Shown in pieces: positions 39,114 to 49,100 of a stretch of 64,000 nt of DNA. The notes beneath the pieces are model-generated. The model made no database searches. It was not told where the DNA came from and saw nothing but the letters and a program-made list of their open reading frames with translations. This stretch comes from Bacillus sp. (in: firmicutes) (GTDB lineage Bacteria; Bacillota; Bacilli; Bacillales; Cytobacillaceae): contig WTKE01000108.1 of the NCBI GenBank assembly GCA_011524525.1, forward strand, positions 120,550 to 184,549, given 5' to 3'. The translations under genes and the position numbers were made by a program. Numbering within the stretch: the first letter of the stretch is position 1; the number at the start of each line of letters is the position of its first letter.

Positions 39114-42033
39114 GATTATTCTCCTTTTTTCCAGCTACTATCGCTTCATTGATTTCTTGAATGATGGAATCTACCTCATTTAGTTGAATCGTCGGTTCCT
39201 TGGCGAAACGAGTTAGAGTATAGGCCTTCATATGTGAAAAAGGTCCGATTTTTTCTGAGATTCCTGGAGAGTGCTTCTCTAGTACTTCCATTGCTTTTGA
39301 AGAGGAAAGAAGGTCTAGCACTCTTGAATTCTTCGTAAATAGCTCCAAGCTTCCCATTTGGTTTGGATACGTAAAGGTATATACGCCAGAACGGACTTCG
39401 ATTTGAACATTCCCATCCTGATTTTCCACCTGTAAGACTCCCTCTGCATGGACGACTTCCACATGATTTTCCTTTAGATCCTCAATTTGAACATGTGGTA
39501 ACACAATCGTTGCCGTCGTATTCGCAGGAATTTCAACCCGTACATTGATTTCATCCTTCGTCCATTCCCATGCCGAGACGATTTTTCCATATAAGGACTG
39601 ATGCTCAGCTCTAGCATGCGTCAACTTTCCACCGGCAAATTGAGGACAAATTAGAATCTTTTTATAGGCAACATCACTTTCATCCATATCAAGTCCGGCT
39701 ACTCTACGGTACATCCAATCACCAATGGCTCCATATGCATAGTGATTAAAAGAATTCATATCATCACTCCAAAAGCTACCATCTGACTTGATGCTATCCC
39801 AATGCTCCCAAATGGTGGTCGCCCCTTTTTTCACTGAGTAAAGCCATGATGGATAACTATCTTGAAGTAATAGCTTCATAGCGGTATCATGGTACCCATT
39901 TTCGGAGAGAGCAAAGCACAGATATGGTGTGCCAACAAATCCTGTTGTTAAATGGTAGTCATTTTCAATGACTAGATTATTTAAATCGGAAGCCACTCGT
40001 TTCCTCGTTTCACCCTCTACTAAGTCAAAGGCGAGAGCGAGTACATGTGCGGTTTGAGTAGGAGAAGCGAGTCGTCCACTTGGTGAGATAAACTCTCGAA
40101 CAAACGTCTCTTTGATCTTTTTTAATAGACTGCTATATTCAGCTGCCTCTTCGTACTTTTCCAGTACAATCGCACTGTTTCTTAAAATTCTTGTCGAGTG
40201 GAAATAAAAAGCGGTTGCGATGAAGTCTCTCGGAGTGGCTCCAACATAGCTATTTTCCTTCGCATCCAATCCAAGCCAGTCTCCAAAGTGAAAGCCCGTA
40301 TTCCACAAGAATTCGTTCTCGCCTTGTTTCCGAATATATTCAACCCATGCTTTCATGCTGTCGTATTGCTCTTTAAGCACGCTCTTATCGCCATACACCA
40401 TATACACGGTCCAAGGACAAACGGTCACCGCATCTCCCCAAGCAGCCGAAGAGGAATTCCCTCCCATTAAGTTAGGCAAATCGGGAATGACAAACGGAAC
40501 GCCTCCATCTTCGAGCTGATCAGCCTTCAGATCTCTTAACCACTTTTTAAAAAACGGAGCACCTTGATAGTTATAAAGTGCTGTTCGTATAAAGACTTGG
40601 GCATCTCCTGTCCAGCCAAGCCTCTCATCTCTTTGTGGACAATCGGTTGGAACATCCACAAAATTCCCTCTTTGTCCCCAGACAATGTTTTTCTGTAGTT
40701 GATTCACAAGTGGGTCTGAACAGGAAAATGTACCTGTTAAAGGCATATCCGAGTGAATAACTTCTCCGATAAAATGATCTAGTTTCAATCCATTTTGTTG
40801 ATTCGAATATCCTTGAACTTTTACATAACGAAAGCCCTGGAAAGTGAAGTGTGGCGCATAAGTTTCCACTCCTTCTCCCTTTGCCATATAGGTCACCCGC
40901 TGCTTTGCTTTTCTTAAATTACCGAAGTAAATATTGCCGTCCTTATCCAAAACCTCTGCATGTTCTAAGGTGATGATTGTTCCCTTAGGTGCTTCCACGG
41001 TAAAGCGCATGCGCCCGACCATGTTTTGGCCCATATCTAGTACGGTGTCACCTGCAGGTGTGACAAACACATCTACTGGACGAATCGTTTCCGTTACTTT
41101 AGTTGACCAGTTTTCTTGAGACACCAGGTTCGAAAAAGGTAACTCGATACTTACGCATGTAGCCCAATTGCTATCATCAAACTCAAACTGGCTCCAGCCT
41201 GCCTGTTCTAAGCGTGCATCATAGGATTCTCCATGGTATAACTCGGAAGATAAAATCGCGCCTGTTGAAGCCTTCCAGGATCGATCGGTACCGATGACTT
41301 CTTCTGTACCATCAACATACTTGACGTGAAGTTGCATTAGGAAGGATCGCTGGTCACCAAATATATTTCTTTTATTACTCCAACCTAAATTCCCTTTATA
41401 CCAACCATCCGCTAGCAGCACACCAACCGCATTTTCTCCTTCTGATAATAGCTTTGTGACATCGTATGTTTGATATTGCAATCGGGTTTTGTAACTCGTC
41501 CAGCCAGGTGTCAGAAGGTCGTCAGTTATTTTCTTTCCATTGATATACGGCTCATATAATCCAGCTGCTGTCGCATACACACGTGCGGAAGCAATCTCTT
41601 TTTCCAAGGTAAATGCTTTCCTCAGTTGAAAAATCTCCTCTGATTGAGGGTCCAGCTTCGTTTCGTCTGGAGTAATCCAGCTCGCTTCCCACTCATGATG
41701 ATCAAGGAAAGCTGTTTCCCAACAAGAGACCTCACTCCAATCTGATTCCCGATTGTAGTTATCCCACACTTTGACTCGAGTAAAGTATGGGGTTCGAGAT
41801 TGAATCGGACCTGTATACATGAGTTGGATGGATTGATCGGATTCTACTTTTCCTGTGTCCCAAATACTATTTTCAAAGTGTTTAGAGGTTGATACTTGCA
41901 CCTGATAGACCGTCTGAAACGTAGCACGACGATCAGATTCCAGCTGCCACCTGAAGGTTGGATTTTTCACATCGATCCCAATTGGATTTCTCCGATACTC
42001 GCATGTTAGATTCGTTACGTTTAGTCCTGTCAT
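39094..42033 (-). CDS. GH78 alpha-L-rhamnosidase, no signal peptide
   Basis: DCPQRDERLGWTGDAQVFIRTALYNY, GATTIWEHWDS, SFNHYAYGAIGDWMYRRVAG. ATG at 42033 (MTGLNVTNL) preferred. Confidence 0.93.
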   Translation of the reverse strand: MTGLNVTNLTCEYRRNPIGIDVKNPTFRWQLESDRRATFQTVYQVQVSTSKHFENSIWDTGKVESDQSIQLMYTGPIQSRTPYFTRVKVWDNYNRESDWSEVSCWETAFLDHHEWEASWITPDETKLDPQSEEIFQLRKAFTLEKEIASARVYATAAGLYEPYINGKKITDDLLTPGWTSYKTRLQYQTYDVTKLLSEGENAVGVLLADGWYKGNLGWSNKRNIFGDQRSFLMQLHVKYVDGTEEVIGTDRSWKASTGAILSSELYHGESYDARLEQAGWSQFEFDDSNWATCVSIELPFSNLVSQENWSTKVTETIRPVDVFVTPAGDTVLDMGQNMVGRMRFTVEAPKGTIITLEHAEVLDKDGNIYFGNLRKAKQRVTYMAKGEGVETYAPHFTFQGFRYVKVQGYSNQQNGLKLDHFIGEVIHSDMPLTGTFSCSDPLVNQLQKNIVWGQRGNFVDVPTDCPQRDERLGWTGDAQVFIRTALYNYQGAPFFKKWLRDLKADQLEDGGVPFVIPDLPNLMGGNSSSAAWGDAVTVCPWTVYMVYGDKSVLKEQYDSMKAWVEYIRKQGENEFLWNTGFHFGDWLGLDAKENSYVGATPRDFIATAFYFHSTRILRNSAIVLEKYEEAAEYSSLLKKIKETFVREFISPSGRLASPTQTAHVLALAFDLVEGETRKRVASDLNNLVIENDYHLTTGFVGTPYLCFALSENGYHDTAMKLLLQDSYPSWLYSVKKGATTIWEHWDSIKSDGSFWSDDMNSFNHYAYGAIGDWMYRRVAGLDMDESDVAYKKILICPQFAGGKLTHARAEHQSLYGKIVSAWEWTKDEINVRVEIPANTTATIVLPHVQIEDLKENHVEVVHAEGVLQVENQDGNVQIEVRSGVYTFTYPNQMGSLELFTKNSRVLDLLSSSKAMEVLEKHSPGISEKIGPFSHMKAYTLTRFAKEPTIQLNEVDSIIQEINEAIVAGKKENNHEYTKA

Positions 42034-42057
42034 TCTTTTTTCCTCCTTCTTTGAATA

Positions 42058-42115
42058 AAAAAACAAACCCCACTAATCCTTCACCTTCTGTTGGACAAGT
42101 AAGATTTGTTTTTCA
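42058..42115 (-). terminator. Terminator-like hairpin between CUT1 permease and GH78 genes
   Basis: Minus strand AAACAAATC...GGGTTTGTTTTTTT. Confidence 0.5.
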
Positions 42116-42124
42116 GCATCCTTT

Positions 42125-43012
42125 CTACTTAACAGCTCCTGCGGTCATACCAGCTACAATCTTCTTATTGAAGAAAATAAACAAGATAAGTGGTGGAATC
42201 GAGATTAATAGAATATTTGTAAATAACAAGTTCCATTGCGTATTGTACATGCTTGAGAAATTATAGAGTGTTAACTGTAACGTGGCGTTTTCAGCACCTG
42301 GGAAGAAGTATAACGGGTTAACGAAATCGTTATACACTCCAACAGCGGTTAGTACGATGACGGTTGCTGAAACTGGTTTTAACAATGGCAAAATAATGCT
42401 AAAGAACAAGCGCATTCTTCCACAGCCATCAATCAGTGCCGCTTCATCCAGTTCTTTCGGAAGGGTTGCCATAAATCCTTTATAAAGCAAAATGGTAAAT
42501 GGTAGGTTTAGTGCTACCTCTACTAAAATAATGCCCGGCATCGTTTTAAATAGTCCGATTCCATCAAGAACCCAGATCGTAGGTACGATAGCTGGCGGAA
42601 TAATAAGTCCAGCTAAAATTAAGAAATTGAAGAATGGTGACATTTTGCTCGTACGACGTTGGAGCACATATCCAGCCATTGCCCCGACCAAGATCAGAAT
42701 AGCAATCGAAAAACCAGTGATCATCATGCTATTGAAAAATGCTCTAACAATCATTCCATTTTGTGCGGCCATAACCGCTTGAATATTTTCGATAAGCTGA
42801 AACGAGCTTGGTAGTTCCATATTTAAGAGAGAGGACTCTTTCGTATCCTTACTCGCATTCACAATAACAAAGTAAAAAGGAACTCCGAAAATAATTAAGG
42901 AAAGGATGATCGCTAAGATTTCACTAAATAACTTCCTTACCGTCTTTCTCTTTCTTGTATTCTTGGTGCGAAATGGCGCCTCAGCTTTTACTGCGATCTG
43001 TGTTTCACTCAT
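42125..43012 (-). CDS. CUT1-family carbohydrate ABC transporter permease (MalG/YesQ-like)
   Basis: LPKELDEAALIDGCGRMRLFFSIILPLLKPVSATV (EAA loop). Confidence 0.9.
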   Translation of the reverse strand: MSETQIAVKAEAPFRTKNTRKRKTVRKLFSEILAIILSLIIFGVPFYFVIVNASKDTKESSLLNMELPSSFQLIENIQAVMAAQNGMIVRAFFNSMMITGFSIAILILVGAMAGYVLQRRTSKMSPFFNFLILAGLIIPPAIVPTIWVLDGIGLFKTMPGIILVEVALNLPFTILLYKGFMATLPKELDEAALIDGCGRMRLFFSIILPLLKPVSATVIVLTAVGVYNDFVNPLYFFPGAENATLQLTLYNFSSMYNTQWNLLFTNILLISIPPLILFIFFNKKIVAGMTAGAVK

Positions 43013-43878
43013 TATAAGTCCACCTCTTTCTTATTCAAGAATGCATATAACGGGAAGGCAAGCGCTGAAACAACAACAAACAAAATCACGTTTCCTGCTG
43101 TTGAGAGACCATAGAAACCACCTTGGTACTGCTTATATATAATAGAAGCGATCAAGTCGGTACTAAATCCAGGGCCACCCTTTGTCATTGCCCACACTAA
43201 ATCAAATGAACGCAAGCCACCGATAAAAGCTAGAATAATAACAGAGTTCATGGCTGGTCTGCTTAATGGAACAATGATATTCCAAAACTTATGGAACGAG
43301 TTCCCACCATCAATGGCTAGCGCCTCATAGTAGTCCTCTGGAATAGACATAATTCCTGCGATAAAGATAACGGTTGCCATCCCTACCCCTTTCCATACAT
43401 CTACTAATGCAACAGATAGTAAAGCAATCGTTGTGTCTCCTAACCAATCTGGTCCTGTAATTCCCACAATCTTCAATGCCGTATTAATTAACCCTTGAGT
43501 GGGATGCATCATCATCGCAAACGCCATCCCAACTGCAATCGTACTTAAAAGGGTTGGAAAGAATACCATCGAACGGACAAAGCCGATCGTTTTTAGCTTT
43601 TGACTTAAGAAGACACCTAGTAAAAGTCCTAAGATTACCTTTAACGTACAGGTCACAACCGCGTAAATGATCGTATTTTTAAAACCTATATTCAGTGAAG
43701 GTTCTGTTAAAAAAGTGATGAAGTTTTCAAATCCGATAAATTTCCAATCCGTGAGGGTCCACCATGTCATACTAAAGAAAAACGACATAATAGTTGGCAG
43801 TAGGAAAAACACGAAGTATATAATTCCTGCGGGCAATAAGAAGTAATACGTGTACGAGCGATTGGTAAGCTTTGTCAT
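43012..43878 (-). CDS. CUT1-family carbohydrate ABC transporter permease (MalF/YesP-like)
   Basis: IPEDYYEALAIDGGNSFHKFWNIIVPLSRPAMNSV (EAA loop). Confidence 0.9.
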   Translation of the reverse strand: MTKLTNRSYTYYFLLPAGIIYFVFFLLPTIMSFFFSMTWWTLTDWKFIGFENFITFLTEPSLNIGFKNTIIYAVVTCTLKVILGLLLGVFLSQKLKTIGFVRSMVFFPTLLSTIAVGMAFAMMMHPTQGLINTALKIVGITGPDWLGDTTIALLSVALVDVWKGVGMATVIFIAGIMSIPEDYYEALAIDGGNSFHKFWNIIVPLSRPAMNSVIILAFIGGLRSFDLVWAMTKGGPGFSTDLIASIIYKQYQGGFYGLSTAGNVILFVVVSALAFPLYAFLNKKEVDL

Positions 43879-43914
43879 AATGTATTCCCCTTTTCTAGTC
43901 TGGTTAGATTAGAA

Positions 43915-43936
43915 GCCCTGTCTCATTGGACAGGGC
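43915..43936 (-). promoter_or_regulatory. Intercistronic stem-loop between SBP and permease genes
   Basis: GCCCTGTC-CAATGA-GACAGGGC, no long T-tract. Confidence 0.6.
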
Positions 43937-43958
43937 CTCCTCTCATTTAACCAGCTGA

Positions 43959-45272
43959 TTACCAGCCTTCAAGGCCAAGTTGTTTTGCTTGCTTTTCAAC
44001 GTCTTTATCGTAAAGTTCAGCTCCAGCTTTCGCATCAGAAATACCGCTACCTACTTCAACAGTGATTTGTGGAAGGTTCGGGCCCTTAACAGGACTTAAA
44101 AATTCTAGAGCAGGTGCTGTTTTACCTGATTCGAAGAATGGCATCATATCTTTAACTGCTGGATACACATCTTCTGGAAGTTCGATATCTTTAATTGCCG
44201 GTGGTCCATCCGGCTTAATTTTTGAAGTGTAAATGTCAATTCCCTCTTGTGAAATGAAGAACTCCATCCACTTCTTAGCCTCATCGATATGCTCACTGTT
44301 TTTATTTATATAAATACCGCCTGGTAACCATACCGTTAACCCATTCTCATCGGCACTTTCTCCTGGCTGCGGGAAGAAACCAATATCATTCAGTTGATCT
44401 GCATAGTTAGCTGATAGCATAGGTAGAGCAAATGTTAACATTGGATAGTGAGCTCCCTGACCTTCCGCTAACATCTTTAATCCTGCTTCGTAGCCTGTAG
44501 CAAGGAAGTCCTCATTTAAGTAGCCACCCTCAAACACTTCAGCTAACTTTTCAAAGCTTCGGAGAGCCCCTGGAGTATCAGCAATCTTTGCTTTATTAGC
44601 TGTGAAATCCTCTGGAAAAGTTGGATTCTGTTGAAGAACATTATAGTTGTCTGCAAGAACGATTAGCTGTGATGTCCAAGAATCTTTGTAACTACCAATT
44701 ACAGCTGTCTTACCGGCTGCTTTAATCTTTTCATTATTGGCCATTAGTTCATCCCATGTTGTTGGAACAGAAAGCCCAAGTTCTGCGTAGACCTTTTTAT
44801 TATAGAACCAACCACCCGCCATAACATTGGCACTTGGAATTCCAAATACTTTTCCATTCGCTGATAGTGATTCTTTCGCATCATCTATAATTGTTTCAAC
44901 AAATGGTTCATTCGTAATATCAACAAAATTTTGCTCTGGGTTTAATGCTTGGAAAAGAGAACCAGAGTTATATGCCATTAAGTCAGTCATGTCTCCAGTC
45001 GCTAAACGCGTCTTAACGAGGTTGTCTCCTTCTCCCCCACCTGGACGTAATTCATATTCGGTTTTAATGTCGTATTTCTCTTCAATCGCGTCTGTTACCG
45101 CTTTCATCCCATCCAAGTTTGACTGATTATCAACAAGTATGGTTAGCGTCACTTGTCCTGAATCTTCTTCTTTGTCTCCTGAAGCACTGTCGTTGCTGCT
45201 GCAGCCTGCTAGAATTCCAGCGAATAACGCGGCACTTGATAGAACTGCAAAAATTTTCTTTTTAGCCTTCAT
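43959..45272 (-). CDS. CUT1-family extracellular sugar-binding lipoprotein
   Basis: Lipobox LAGCSSN; family 1 SBP features (WFYNKKVYAELGLSVPTTWDELM). Confidence 0.92.
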   Translation of the reverse strand: MKAKKKIFAVLSSAALFAGILAGCSSNDSASGDKEEDSGQVTLTILVDNQSNLDGMKAVTDAIEEKYDIKTEYELRPGGGEGDNLVKTRLATGDMTDLMAYNSGSLFQALNPEQNFVDITNEPFVETIIDDAKESLSANGKVFGIPSANVMAGGWFYNKKVYAELGLSVPTTWDELMANNEKIKAAGKTAVIGSYKDSWTSQLIVLADNYNVLQQNPTFPEDFTANKAKIADTPGALRSFEKLAEVFEGGYLNEDFLATGYEAGLKMLAEGQGAHYPMLTFALPMLSANYADQLNDIGFFPQPGESADENGLTVWLPGGIYINKNSEHIDEAKKWMEFFISQEGIDIYTSKIKPDGPPAIKDIELPEDVYPAVKDMMPFFESGKTAPALEFLSPVKGPNLPQITVEVGSGISDAKAGAELYDKDVEKQAKQLGLEGW

Positions 45273-45398
45273 CTTTTAACTTCCCCCTTATATATAATGA
45301 TGACCTAAAATCCAATGACAGCATTCTCGCTTCCATTAAGGAAGATCAGATTCTATTTTTATGTTTTCCTAGGTTGTTGTCCTTGGATCTATCTTTAT

Positions 45399-45412
45399 TG
45401 TAAGTGCTTTCA
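45399..45412 (-). promoter_or_regulatory. Candidate CcpA cre site upstream of the CUT1 SBP gene
   Basis: TGTAAGTGCTTTCA, 13/14 to TGWAANCGNTNWCA. Confidence 0.5.
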
Positions 45413-45484
45413 TTAACTTTTTTAATGGTCTCATTTTTTTGATTACGTCCGTATTTTTTGTTTATGTATGAATTTTTCGTACAA

Positions 45485-45516
45485 AAAAAGTCCTGTACCC
45501 ATGGAACAAGACTATT
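45485..45516 (-). terminator. Intrinsic terminator after the YesN-like gene
   Basis: AATAGTCTTGTTCCATGGGTACAGGACTTTTTTTG. Confidence 0.7.
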
Positions 45517-46984
45517 TTATTTCCTTAAATTGACCTGGCTTGATCCCAACATGCTTTTTAAAAAGCTCGGAGAAATGTCTATAGCTGTGATAACCAACTA
45601 ACTCACTTACCTCAGCAACCTTTTTCCCCTCTGTCAAAAGCTTCTTCGCTTTTTCCATTCGCAACTGGGTTAAGTATTTGATATACGACTCACCCATTTC
45701 TTCTTTGAATAAGAGGCTAAGATAGGTAGCATTCATCCCCACATGTTCTGATACATCTTGGAGGGTTAGGTCTCTAGTAAAATTCGCTTGTATAAAGGAA
45801 CAAGCACGTTCAACCGCTTCATGCTTATAAGTCGAGCGAATAGTAATAGAAGCATCCGTGATCTTCTCCAGTTGATCGAAAACCCAAGCGAACATATCCT
45901 CCTTTGTTTGACATTTGCGAATATCAAGATGTGGCATATAGGTTGGCCATGTTTTATTTGGATCAAACCCGGTCTCTTTTAGAACTTCTAACCCGAGATA
46001 GACAAGCTTTAGGATATCACGTTCAAAGACGTCCGGATGAATCCTTTTTCTTTCTAACTGACCGATTAAATTATTCAACTGTTCTAATAATCCCTCTTTA
46101 TCACCTGCTCGAATATGGAACATGACGGCTTGTTCATGTTTTGATAAGTCGCTACTATAGCTTGGATGTTCTCCAATATCCTCAAAACGATACCAATCTA
46201 GTTCATTCATAAACTGGGCATATCTAAGGGCATGAAGGGCTTCATGGTAACTTTTATGGATGTTTAGGATATTGGAATACATTTTTCCCGAGCCCACGGT
46301 CACTCCTGCCTCTTCCGACCATTTCCTTAAGTTCCCCCATAAGTTCTCTTCATCTTTTATCAAATGGCACAGTACCAACAGGTTCTCTATTCCATTTTGA
46401 AGAGGGATCATTCGATGGCCCTCAATTGGTTCAGGGAGTGGAACAGGTGAGGAAAGGGCCAGAACAGTTACCCCTTCAATCGTTTTTTCCCCTTGACCAA
46501 AAAGCTCTCTCCACTGTAACACATCACCTTTTCCAAGTAATAAATGTAACGTCTCTTTTTCTAGCCTTTCCTTCTGGCTGTTATCTTTTAACACATTGAC
46601 CGTTTCTTGTTGCGTGATTCGGGTGAGTGTTTTTTCTAAGGCTTCTTTTATGATAGGTATTGTAATCGGCTTCTCTAAGTAATCTACTACACCTAGTCGT
46701 AAGGCCCTTTTCACATAGTCAAACTCATTGAATCCACTGAACACAATACATTGCGTATCAGGTGCTTCCTTTAAGATTTCCTCTATTACCTGTAAGCCAT
46801 CTTTTCCTGGCATTCGTATATCTGTAAAAACGATATCTGGTCGATGCTCATGAAAGATTTGAAGAGCCTCTTCGCCATCAGCAGCCGTTCCCACTAGCTC
46901 AACTTCATACTCAGCCCAATCTATCATTCGTTCTAGACCCTTTAGTACGATAAATTCATCATCAAAAATGACTGCCTTCCGCAA
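45512..46984 (-). CDS. YesN-like response regulator with AraC output domain
   Basis: RKAVIFDDEFIVLKGL, FTDIRMPGKDGLQV; C-terminal AraC HTH (KVAEVSELVGYHSYRHFSELFKKHVGIKPGQFK). Confidence 0.93.
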   Translation of the reverse strand: MRKAVIFDDEFIVLKGLERMIDWAEYEVELVGTAADGEEALQIFHEHRPDIVFTDIRMPGKDGLQVIEEILKEAPDTQCIVFSGFNEFDYVKRALRLGVVDYLEKPITIPIIKEALEKTLTRITQQETVNVLKDNSQKERLEKETLHLLLGKGDVLQWRELFGQGEKTIEGVTVLALSSPVPLPEPIEGHRMIPLQNGIENLLVLCHLIKDEENLWGNLRKWSEEAGVTVGSGKMYSNILNIHKSYHEALHALRYAQFMNELDWYRFEDIGEHPSYSSDLSKHEQAVMFHIRAGDKEGLLEQLNNLIGQLERKRIHPDVFERDILKLVYLGLEVLKETGFDPNKTWPTYMPHLDIRKCQTKEDMFAWVFDQLEKITDASITIRSTYKHEAVERACSFIQANFTRDLTLQDVSEHVGMNATYLSLLFKEEMGESYIKYLTQLRMEKAKKLLTEGKKVAEVSELVGYHSYRHFSELFKKHVGIKPGQFKEIK

Positions 46985-48752
46985 GCTCTTGACCCCCTTT
47001 ATCCTCTCGAAAACGAATTTCTACTTTTGTTCCTTCGTTAACTTTACTCGAAACGGTAAGCTCACTCTTTTCTCCATAACAGAGGAATAAACGCTCCCTC
47101 ACATTTTGCATACCATAACCCGTTCTGGTGACATCGAGGTCGGCAATTCCTACCCCATCATCCTCTACGGTAAAAATAACCCAACCGTCCTCGAGGCGAC
47201 CGGTTAATGTAATCGTTCCTTTTCCAACCTTAGGCTCAAGCCCATGATAGATTGAATTCTCCACTAATGGCTGAAGAAGTAATTTTAGAATCTCTTTATC
47301 TAGTAGAAGTGGATCTACTTCCTCCACATACACAAAGCGGTAATTAAAGCGTAAGTTTTGAATCGTTAGATAGTGTTTTATATGCTCTAGTTCTTTGGAG
47401 ACAGGAATCATGTCCTTCCCATTATTTAAGCTTAACTTAAAGGTTTCAGAAAGGGCCACGGCCATCTTTGCTACCTCATGATTATTTTCTAGCTCTGCCA
47501 TCCAATACATAGAATCGAGAGTGTTATAAAGAAAGTGAGGCTTAATTTGCGCTTGTAACGCTCGAAGTTCGGCCTCTCTTTCTTTTAATTGCACACGGAT
47601 TAACTCCTCATTCAACGCTTTATTCTCACCCGTTATTTTTTGAAAAGTCTGCCCAATCGCTCCGATTTCATCAGTTGGAGTATCGGTTTCCGAGGGTTGT
47701 AAGAGACCATTTGTCCACTCTGCAGCCATTTTCCTCAACCGAACAATAGGATTGGATAGCGTTTCCGATAGTAAAAACGAGAAGACGAATGCAACAATGG
47801 CAATAACAGACGCAATCGATATCGTCACATTCCGTATCTGATTGGATTGCTTTAACAACTCTTTTTCATTAATCACATGAGAAAACGTCCAACCAGTGAT
47901 TCGATTCTGATAATCCGTGACGATATATCCTTGATTTTTCAACTCCTCTAATGGAGAGACCTCCCTATTGGACAACTCTTCTACCTGAAAAGAATTTGGG
48001 TATCGGTACACATCCCTGTAAATCCCCTGTGAATCGTCCAAAATCAGAAAGGCACTATTTTCACTTTTTTTAAACACTCTCGAAAAGATTGATTTATTAA
48101 TATTCACAACTAGCAAACCTGTAGTAGTAGGATCATAGAATTCTCCTGGGTCTTTTAGTAGCTTTACAGATGAAAAAGTCTTACTAGATTTATTTCCTTG
48201 TAACACATTATAGCCGTAGAAAATGGCTTTCCCATCCTTTTGGACAGCATCCCTATACCAATCTGTATCTTCTATATATTCATGAAAGCCACCATTTCCA
48301 TATCTGCCATAGCTTTCAGACTTCCCATAACACATTCCTTGAAAATTCACATTGAATATACAAACTGATTCGATGTCTTGTGTATCTATTAAACTACTTG
48401 CCAGATGATCCTGCAGCCTTCGAAGCGATCCGTTGTCGACCAATCTTCCCCCTGCCACATCAAGGGTCACACTTTCTTTTAGCTCTTTTTGGACATCCTT
48501 ATTCCATGTGATAATTCGCTCCATATTTATGACGTTACGAAATAATAAGTCCGCAACTTCACTCGAAGTTTCTAAATGGTTTTGTATCGTTGCCGTCTGG
48601 TTTTTAACCAATAAATCCTTTGTAATATTAAAAGAGACAAAACCAAGTCCCATTAAAGGGCCAATAGAAAGAGCCAGAATTAAGGTGAAATTTCTGTACC
48701 TATATTTTTCGTTTTTAATCTTTTTGAAAAGCGCTTTCATTTTTATCATCAC
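46962..48752 (-). CDS. YesM-like sensor histidine kinase
   Basis: LRALQAQIKPHFLYNTLDSMYWMAE, LLQPLVENSIYHGLE. Confidence 0.93.
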   Translation of the reverse strand: MMIKMKALFKKIKNEKYRYRNFTLILALSIGPLMGLGFVSFNITKDLLVKNQTATIQNHLETSSEVADLLFRNVINMERIITWNKDVQKELKESVTLDVAGGRLVDNGSLRRLQDHLASSLIDTQDIESVCIFNVNFQGMCYGKSESYGRYGNGGFHEYIEDTDWYRDAVQKDGKAIFYGYNVLQGNKSSKTFSSVKLLKDPGEFYDPTTTGLLVVNINKSIFSRVFKKSENSAFLILDDSQGIYRDVYRYPNSFQVEELSNREVSPLEELKNQGYIVTDYQNRITGWTFSHVINEKELLKQSNQIRNVTISIASVIAIVAFVFSFLLSETLSNPIVRLRKMAAEWTNGLLQPSETDTPTDEIGAIGQTFQKITGENKALNEELIRVQLKEREAELRALQAQIKPHFLYNTLDSMYWMAELENNHEVAKMAVALSETFKLSLNNGKDMIPVSKELEHIKHYLTIQNLRFNYRFVYVEEVDPLLLDKEILKLLLQPLVENSIYHGLEPKVGKGTITLTGRLEDGWVIFTVEDDGVGIADLDVTRTGYGMQNVRERLFLCYGEKSELTVSSKVNEGTKVEIRFREDKGGQELAEGSHF

Positions 48753-48831
48753 CTTTTGAGCGAAGAAGTTTGTCGAATCTTTTTTAAGTAACTATAATAC
48801 ATAGATTTCGGGAATGCTATGGTTTTTTTAA

Positions 48832-48864
48832 TAAAAAAACTGGTCGAAATTACATTCGACCAGT
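48832..48864 (-). terminator. Terminator hairpin of composite repeat element 2
   Basis: Minus strand ACTGGTCGAATGTAATTTCGACCAGTTTTTTTAT; C-G to T-A covariation against element 1. Confidence 0.85.
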
Positions 48865-48950
48865 ACTTTTGGAGGCTCTATAGGGTCATTTAACGTTGTT
48901 AAATCCCTTTTGGAACTAAATTGTGCTCTTGAGAACTTCTTTTCAGGTGT

Positions 48951-49100
48951 TTATTTGCGATTATAAGGATTTATTTGCGATTTCTGAAATTTATTTGCGA
49001 TTTCTGAAATATATTTGCGATTCCAAATTTTTATTTGCGATCCTGATTTTTTATTTGCGATTCCTGAAACTTATTTGCGATCTCAACCATTTACTTGCTA
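48951..49100 (-). repeat. 20-nt-phased TTATTTGCGAT array, element 2 (8 units)
   Basis: TTATTTGCGA or variants at 48951 and every 20 nt to 49091; the last unit contains the GH78 stop codon. Confidence 0.95.
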
